From contig JAEYLA010000312.1 in assembly GCA_023461495.1 (NCBI GenBank), positions 1-8,790 on the forward strand: a stretch of DNA of 8,790 bases, written 5' to 3'. This document shows positions 1-5,300 of the stretch, piece after piece (position 1 is the stretch's first letter; every line of letters starts with the position of its first letter). Under the pieces are notes generated by a model that was not told the DNA's origin, made no database searches, and saw only the letters and a list, made by a program, of their open reading frames with translations. This stretch comes from Bacillota bacterium. GTDB taxonomy: Bacteria > Bacillota > Clostridia > Christensenellales > CAG-138. The translations under genes and the position numbers were made by a program.

Positions 1-269
1 TAGGCCCGCCCGGCTTCATATACCCCGACAGACAGAACGCACAGCCCTAAAAACGAAAGAAAGAGGATATTGAAGAGCTTCGGCTTGAGAAGCTGAAATA
101 CCTTTAAAATCACAAATACAATCAATATGCCGGTACAAACAAGTACCAATGGGGAATAAAACAGGCTTCCTCCGGAAAAAGCCGTAATGAATGCTGCAAA
201 GAGGCCGATCACCGCCAAAACGATGGCAGAAACAAGTGTGATGAGTATCTTTGTAAATACCTGCTGCAC
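1..269 (-). CDS. Small multi-span membrane protein, N-terminal fragment (cut by window edge)
   Basis: An open frame runs from a GTG at 269-267 to the left edge with no stop, giving 89 codons. A GGAGG ribosome binding site (276-280) lies six bases upstream, which fixes this start. The protein begins MQQVFTKILITLVSAIVL and shows about three hydrophobic segments: roughly residues 7-30, 38-57 and 66-82. They are separated by short loops, including a basic stretch KVFQLLKPK before the third span. The end of the visible part, VGVYEAGRA, looks like the exit from the last span, so a soluble or extracytoplasmic domain may follow outside the window. An extended -10 promoter sits just upstream. I do not recognise the family; membrane-anchored substrate-binding proteins in Clostridia can have such an N-terminus, but that is a guess. 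The existence of the gene is well supported by the RBS, promoter and hydrophobicity pattern; its function is unknown. Confidence 0.75.
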   Translation of the reverse strand, partial: MQQVFTKILITLVSAIVLAVIGLFAAFITAFSGGSLFYSPLVLVCTGILIVFVILKVFQLLKPKLFNILFLSFLGLCVLSVGVYEAGRA

Positions 270-302
270 GTATTACCTCCAAAAACGATTGTAGCTCCAG
301 GT

Positions 303-312
303 ATTATACCAG
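303..312 (-). promoter_or_regulatory. Extended -10 promoter of the left-edge membrane gene
   Basis: Read on the minus strand the bases are CTGGTATAAT, which contains the extended -10 motif TGnTATAAT with a perfect TATAAT at 308-303. The 17-base-upstream position holds no good -35 hexamer (TGTGCC), as is usual for extended -10 promoters. Predicted transcription starts near 296, leaving a leader of about 27 bases before the GTG start at 269 and including the GGAGG site. The fit of promoter, RBS and start supports the edge gene being real. Confidence 0.6.
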
Positions 313-547
313 AAATTCTATAAAAGGCACACCATCGTCCCCCTGACTGTGCTGGCTCTGGTTGCGGCGGCATACATCGGGCTAGCGCTTGGCGAGCGTG
401 ACATTGGATGAAGCGTCTGTGCAGAATATTAAGGAAAAGCACCCATTGGACGCTTTTTTCTTACGCCGCAGCAATCCGCTCGATAAGCCGGGCCAATACC
501 ATATTTTTCAAGCTGTCCCGGCTTTTCTAAAGCCGCACGCCGGTTGA
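310..547 (+). pseudogene. Possible decayed remnant of a membrane or exported protein gene
   Basis: One plus-strand frame (310-408, stop TGA 409-411) reads QKFYKRHTIVPL followed by a hydrophobic stretch TVLALVAAAYIGLALG. This has the shape of a basic N-terminus plus signal anchor, but there is no start codon before the in-frame stop at 292-294. A second frame picks up near 395 and continues to TGA at 545-547 with coding-like sequence (VTLDEASVQNIKEKHP, then DAFFLRRSNPLDKPG). The two pieces would join with a single frameshift around 390-404. I infer a 5' gene fragment that lost its start and was frameshifted and truncated against the end of the neighbouring minus-strand gene. It could instead be chance open frames in spacer DNA. 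No family is recognised. Confidence 0.3.
519..535. repeat. Short perfect hairpin overlapping the regulator stop codon
   Basis: CGGCTTT and AAAGCCG form a perfect 7-bp inverted repeat with a 3-base loop. It spans the TAG stop (529-527) of the minus-strand regulator. Neither strand has a T-run directly after the stem, so it is not a convincing intrinsic terminator. It could still protect the 3' end of the regulator transcript or be a degenerate terminator. Confidence 0.4.
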
Positions 548-1930
548 TAGTTCTCCAATGTATCCATCCCATAGGTCGGGGCTGAAATCCAGCAAGTTCA
601 GCGGATTCTCCGTAATCTCTTTGTGCAGCATATCGTCTATCATACCGGTTTCCAAACAGTGTATCTTTTCAATTTGGGATACCTGATCCATACTGTACAC
701 CACGCTTAATCCGCGTGCGCAGAGTACGGCGGCCTTTGGAAGCTCGCTGTTGACGATTTTGATTTTATTGGCGCTTTTTTCGTCGATATGGGCTTCGAAT
801 CGGCGCAGATAGGGGATGCGGTTCTCCGGCGCAACATCGACAGCGCCAAGCAGCGGGACGATGGCCTTTCCGGTAACAAAAAAATGCACCATGGCATCGA
901 CTGTCACGTAAAAAACGGTTTCTTTTGTAAGAACGCTGTGAAACAGCTTCAAAATATTTTCCCTGATGCAGGGATTGTTCTGCACTGCCCCCAATTCTTC
1001 CGCTTCAAGCAAGTAGCCGATGGAAATAAAATTGTATACGGCATCGATCTGCCGCCCGATCAATTCATCGATACAGGAAGGATTGGCCTCTACATATGAA
1101 ATTGCCTCGCGCTTGTTGAAGCTGGCTTTTTTCGCCTCCTTTTTCATAAGGGCATTGAAGAATGACGGCAGATATCCCTTATGGGTAATCAACGACATCA
1201 AGGGGGCCCCGTCTATCTGCGTACTGAAAAGCAACAGGAATTTTCCCTTTAACAGCAGGAAAGTGCTGTTGATTTCCTTTGTAATCTGCCACAGGTTCAG
1301 GTCCACATATTCTTGCGCATGCACAATCTTTTCAAGAAAGCCAAGGGTATGTTCGCCGCTTGCCGCCCTCATGTTTGAGATATCAAAAAAATGATTGAAC
1401 GTGATAGTTTGGCCCGCGCCCAACAGATGCACCCTTTGGAAGATATCGGTCTGCACGCGGTTAAAAAGTTCCAGCGTGCTGTAGAACTCCAAAAGGGTGT
1501 TGGTATCATGGCTTGTAATAGAATCGGAAACGATAATACACAGCATGTTCAGGATATTCTTTTTTCCTAAAAAGCATAACTCCGTATCGGAATAACCCAA
1601 ATTCGTATTGTTTTCTTCTTCAAAAGCCCTGTCTAGAAAATATTCCATGGCGTTGGCCAAGAATATTTCCAATTCATGCGCTGAATTGAAGTCGTAGATG
1701 ACCGGGAAAATATTTTTAAACTTTAAATAGCAATTCCGGCTGTAAATTGCCTGGGAAAAATATTTTGCGGCCTGCCTGCTAAATGCCTTCTTTTCTTTTG
1801 TAAAAGGAAGCCTCCTGCCTGTAAGAATTTTGCTTAGCCCGCTCGGCGTCATATTCATGCTTAAGGCAAAATCTGTTTTGGAAATTTGTGCAATGTTTAT
1901 GAGTTCTTCTAACAATACGCCTATTTTCAT
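527..1930 (-). CDS. Helix-turn-helix protein with long unrecognised C-terminal region (putative transcriptional regulator)
   Basis: 467 residues from the ATG at 1930, chosen over an ATG seven codons upstream because GAGGG (1936-1940) lies five bases before it. Residues 5-42 look like a Cro/C1-type helix-turn-helix: LLEELINIAQISKTDFALS is followed by the recognition-helix-like MTPSGLSKILTGRRLP. The early helix resembles XRE proteins, whose usual role is specific DNA binding. Residues 45-467 are mostly alpha-helical looking, soluble, with no signal peptide, no clear membrane span and no domain I can name. They include hydrophobic helices around a central region (STFLLLKGKFLLLFS), perhaps a ligand-sensing or dimerisation module. 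The gene is transcribed divergently from the large adhesin across a 366-base spacer, the classic arrangement for a regulator controlling its neighbour and itself. DNA binding is inferred from the HTH; the target is inferred only from position. It has no operon partner in the window. Confidence 0.85.
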   Translation of the reverse strand: MKIGVLLEELINIAQISKTDFALSMNMTPSGLSKILTGRRLPFTKEKKAFSRQAAKYFSQAIYSRNCYLKFKNIFPVIYDFNSAHELEIFLANAMEYFLDRAFEEENNTNLGYSDTELCFLGKKNILNMLCIIVSDSITSHDTNTLLEFYSTLELFNRVQTDIFQRVHLLGAGQTITFNHFFDISNMRAASGEHTLGFLEKIVHAQEYVDLNLWQITKEINSTFLLLKGKFLLLFSTQIDGAPLMSLITHKGYLPSFFNALMKKEAKKASFNKREAISYVEANPSCIDELIGRQIDAVYNFISIGYLLEAEELGAVQNNPCIRENILKLFHSVLTKETVFYVTVDAMVHFFVTGKAIVPLLGAVDVAPENRIPYLRRFEAHIDEKSANKIKIVNSELPKAAVLCARGLSVVYSMDQVSQIEKIHCLETGMIDDMLHKEITENPLNLLDFSPDLWDGYIGELSTGVRL

Positions 1931-1999
1931 TTGTTCCCTCAGCTGACACACTATACTTCAGACTATTTATACACCATTTTTCCCCCATTCACTTTCCTG

Positions 2000-2032
2000 A
2001 AAAAGAAATTTATTATTCAAAAATTTCTTTTT
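2000..2032. repeat. 12-bp perfect AT-rich inverted repeat
   Basis: AAAAAGAAATTT (2000-2011) and AAATTTCTTTTT (2021-2032) are perfect complements around a 9-base loop. The right arm runs into two more Ts, so on the plus strand it resembles a stem with a U-tract, but the stem has only two G-C pairs. Position between two divergent starts, upstream of the adhesin promoter, makes an operator or a weak insulating terminator about equally plausible. Confidence 0.6.
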
Positions 2033-2089
2033 TTGCTCAACCGTGAAAAGCGATTCTCTTTGTTTGTCAAGCGGGTGATGATGCATTCT

Positions 2090-2115
2090 TATACAATTTA
2101 TACTGAGCCTGTATA
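2090..2115. promoter_or_regulatory. Clustered TATAC motifs, possible operator
   Basis: TATAC occurs at 2090-2094 and 2099-2103, and its inverse GTATA at 2111-2115. The last two form an inverted repeat around a 7-base centre (TGAGCCT), about the geometry of a dimeric repressor site. Further copies lie at 1952-1956 and 1968-1972, and GTATA at 2195-2199 overlaps the adhesin -10. This site is about 60-80 bases upstream of the adhesin promoter. Binding by the divergent HTH protein is a guess. Confidence 0.3.
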
Positions 2116-2117
2116 GG

Positions 2118-2140
2118 ATTCCTGCAAAAAGCTGCAGAAT
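2118..2140. repeat. Short inverted repeat (CTGCA...TGCAG)
   Basis: CTGCA (2122-2126) and TGCAG (2133-2137) flank AAAAGC. Outer bases ATT (2118-2120) and AAT (2138-2140) extend it after one unpaired C. It lies about 33 bases upstream of the adhesin -35 and could be a regulator site. It is not a terminator, as no T-run follows. Confidence 0.35.
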
Positions 2141-2172
2141 ACCCGATGTTCATTGCTTTTTGAATAACAGAC

Positions 2173-2201
2173 TTATCATAAAGGGCAATAGGCCGTATAA
2201 T
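2173..2201 (+). promoter_or_regulatory. Predicted sigma-A promoter of the adhesin gene
   Basis: TTATCA (2173-2178, four of six matches to TTGACA) is separated by exactly 17 bases from a perfect TATAAT (2196-2201). Transcription would start near 2208, giving a leader of about 89 bases to the ATG at 2297. The leader contains no obvious terminator or riboswitch fold. The RBS AAGGAGG (2282-2288) is 8 bases before the start. Confidence 0.65.
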
Positions 2202-2296
2202 CAAGACCTTTCTTGTTTAAAAGCGTAGCCCTTGCCTTTATTAGTATCGGAGAATTTGCAAGATTCATTCCAGGTTAACACAAGGAGGCAATACGA

Positions 2297-2389
2297 ATGG
2301 GACAAAACTTAAAACGCAAATGGACAAGCCTGGCGCTGGCGCTGCTGATGCTGCTAAGCGCCATTTTGCCGATCAATGTTGCGCGTGCG
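2297..2389 (+). other. Sec signal peptide of the adhesin
   Basis: Residues 1-31: basic n-region (KRK at 6-8), hydrophobic core LALALLMLL, and the A-R-A motif ending at residue 31 before ATPS. Export by Sec with signal peptidase I cleavage after A31 is predicted. There is no lipobox cysteine, so it is not a lipoprotein. Confidence 0.85.
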
Positions 2390-5300
2390 GCCACACCCAG
2401 CACCCTTGACGCGAGTGTGACAGTCACAGGTGTTTCGGAGGGCGGAACCATAGATGGCTCTACAGGCATTGGAATAACGGTCAATTTTCCGGTTCCTGTC
2501 CTAGGCGATGGCGTCGACGATTATTTCCGGCATAATGATGAAGTGACGCTGCTGCTAAGCACATCATTTATGTTTGATCCAGTCCCCGCTGCTCCTATCA
2601 CTTTGTACCATAAAGGGAAATCACTGGGGACCGTTACTTTGGGGAATAATGCGAGTGGCCAGGCCATCGCTACGATTAAATTTGACGGGGATGAGGACAT
2701 CTTTGATCCAAGCAAACTCCCCTCCGATGGCACACCGGCATTTTCTGGCATAAGCGCGTGGTTTAACGCGGATCTTACATACAACGATACCCATAATACG
2801 GATCACGCTGGCAATAAAACCGTAAGTATCCTGGAAAAAACCTATAAATTGCTGCTTCCCGGCGATATTATTACGCATACGGTGGAAAAGGAAGTCAGTT
2901 CCGTAAACTTGGCGGAAGGTACCATTATGTGGGCCGTCACCATTACCGCCACCAGCGATACAGAACCCGCAACCCATATTGATTTGAAGGATTACGTGTT
3001 CGAGGACGACCTGGCGAATGTGGGGACATATGTTACTGGCAGCTTCTCGCTGTCCGGTGGTACACTGGTCGTTCCCGATCCGGATGGCGCGCCGCCCACT
3101 ACCAAGCTGGCCTACACTTTCCCGGCGGGCTCTACCAGCCCCCAGACAATTACCTTCAAAACCACTATCCCGCCGGCAAAGTTGAGCGGCGGCGGCAATA
3201 TTACCAACCGCGCAGACCTGCTTCAGAACGGCACGTCGGTGGACAACGATGATGCCGAAGCCATCATCCCCACGCCTTCGGTGACCAAAACGTTTGATGC
3301 AGAAGGAGAGATCGGCGATATCTACAATCCCACCAACCGCACCATCACCTGGTATGTTGAGGTAGACAACAACGGGAGAACACTGAACAATCTGACCATC
3401 ACCGATGTTTTGACCGGTGGCCTAACTCTTCAGGCGGCGCAGTGGCAAAGATGGGACGCCGGCACAAGTCAATGGGCCGACGTGGGAAGCGGAACTTGGG
3501 TAAGCGAGCCAACAGACAGTAAATATGTGATTGGCGATGTAAACTACCGCGGACGCCTGAAGATTATCACCGAAGTGCCCAATGACGCCAATGGATCCGT
3601 GATCCGTAAAACCTACTATAATCAGGCTTTCGCCACCTGGACCTACGAAGGCGGCGGCGCTGGAAGCGGCATGACCGGGAACCCCGGAGTAGGAATAGGG
3701 TACGACGCCATTACAAAGAGCGGCACGCAGAGTACTGCCGAGGTGGCCAGCCATCAGGTCACCTGGACTATCAATGTCGCTATGAAGACCCAGATCGCCA
3801 CAGGCTATGCGGTGTACGATCTTTTTGTCCATGATAAAAACACAACGGACATTGATCTCACTGACGCGGCAAACTGGCCTGCCGGCCTCAGCATTGGGCC
3901 CGGCAACATCACACGCAACAATGGGCAGATGTATATTGGGATGGTCAGTAAGGACGACCATCTGACCTATGAAGTCATTCCGCTGTATAAGGGCGGCAAC
4001 CTTATCGCAACTTTGGTGAAAATCACAGGCATCCAAAGCACCGGGAGCAATCAGGTTAAGCTGTCCAGTCAGATTCTCGATCCTGAGATCCTTGCCGGAA
4101 ACAAATCGGACCAAAAGGCGACCAACACCGCCGCCCTCTACTTCAACACCATCCACGGGGGCAATGCCACCGCAACAGTGGATTACGAAAATCAAATCCT
4201 TGCCAAGGAGATGCTCAAACGCGCCGAGGTAGCCAACGACCATACCGGCGGGACAATCAACGCCAACGAGCGCACCACCAATAAGGAGGAGGGCTTCCAT
4301 TACGGCTATAAAGAGGTGATCTTCCGTCTCAATGTCAACGCTGCCGGTTTGGACTTCGCCACCGTGGAAAGCAACCTGAGCGGCGGTTTCGGACCTGTCA
4401 CCGTGACCGACATATTGCCCGAAGGGTGGGAATTCGCGGACTTCAGCTCAGGCAGTAAATACCTGATTTACGATGGAAACGGGAATGCCGACGGAACCGT
4501 TACGGCGGCCGGCACCCCGCTGTCTGCTAGCGCGATAGCCGCCATAGGTCTCAGTTCGCCCATCGGCGGCCGCACCGCTACGTTTACGTTCAATACGCTG
4601 AACAAGCCCTATGTGATTCTGGTCAAAGCCCGGCCTACCGATGCTACGTTTGACGGGTACCTTACGGGGGCCAACACCCGGGATGTAACCAACACCTTAG
4701 GCCTGTACTCCGCAAATTGGAACCCCGGCGTAAGCGTAACGCAAAAGGTCACGGTTAACAGTAAAATTTTGGAGAAGACCTTGGATTTGAGCAAGCAAAG
4801 CCAGGGTATCCTGATCTGGACGGTCAACTATACCCCCTTTGGGCGGGAAATCGGTACCGGACTGGAGGATACGCTGCCCCAGGGCATCGACCTGCGCACT
4901 GATTCAAGCGGCCAACTGATTTGGGAGCAGGACGGCAGCCGCAACATCAATGTCTACGAGATGACGCTGAACCCCGACGGCAGTGATAATTACGTGCTGG
5001 GCACGCAACTACCCCTGAATGAGCTGAAATCCTGTGTCAGTTATAACGCCGATACCCGCAAACTGACCTTTGCCTTCCCGGATGAAACCAAAGCCTATCG
5101 GATGGCCTATGTCACCGACATCACCGGCATGCCGGGCGCCGTAACCAATGCGGTGAAGCTGGTGGATGCTACCGGTTCAGGCACCAGCACGAACGAATCC
5201 TTTTCCATTACCGCGCAGCAGGGGGCTGCTACCATGGGGCGCAGTGGCTATCTGGTACTGAAAAAGACGGACACAATCCCTGTTATTTTGTCAGGTGCAA

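Larger units (their letters stand above)
1931..2296. other. Divergent intergenic regulatory region between regulator and adhesin
   Basis: This 366-base spacer separates the starts of the minus-strand HTH gene and the plus-strand adhesin. It is visibly more AT-rich than the flanking genes. It holds the regulator RBS (1936-1940), a 12-bp AT-rich inverted repeat (2000-2032), a group of TATAC/GTATA motifs, a small CTGCA inverted repeat (2118-2140), the adhesin promoter (2173-2201) and the adhesin RBS (2282-2288). For the regulator, the minus strand offers weak -10 candidates TATAAA (1971-1966) and TATAGT (1955-1950), neither with a good -35. I see no convincing small gene or known riboswitch here. 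Confidence 0.7.

Noticed and set aside
16..282. Alternative minus-strand frame of 88 codons at the left edge
   Set aside because: It shares DNA with the GTG-started membrane frame but overlaps the RBS itself, has a poor start and a composition (His, Cys, Arg rich) unlike a real protein.
209..442. Minus-strand 77-codon frame over the left spacer
   Set aside because: It has no RBS, ends inside the edge gene, and crosses that gene's promoter and RBS.
435..457. AAAAGC...GCTTTT inverted repeat followed by Ts as a plus-strand terminator
   Set aside because: The stem is only 6 bp and AT-rich with an 11-base loop and no well-supported upstream plus-strand gene to terminate.
2065..2070. Perfect TTGACA on the minus strand as -35 of the HTH gene
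   Set aside because: No acceptable -10 lies 16-18 bases downstream (TTCACG at 17), so I could not build a promoter from it.
3422..4300. 292-codon minus-strand open frame inside the adhesin
   Set aside because: It is antisense to a well-supported coding sequence, has low-complexity shadow-like composition, no matching domain, and I saw no strong case for its own promoter or RBS.
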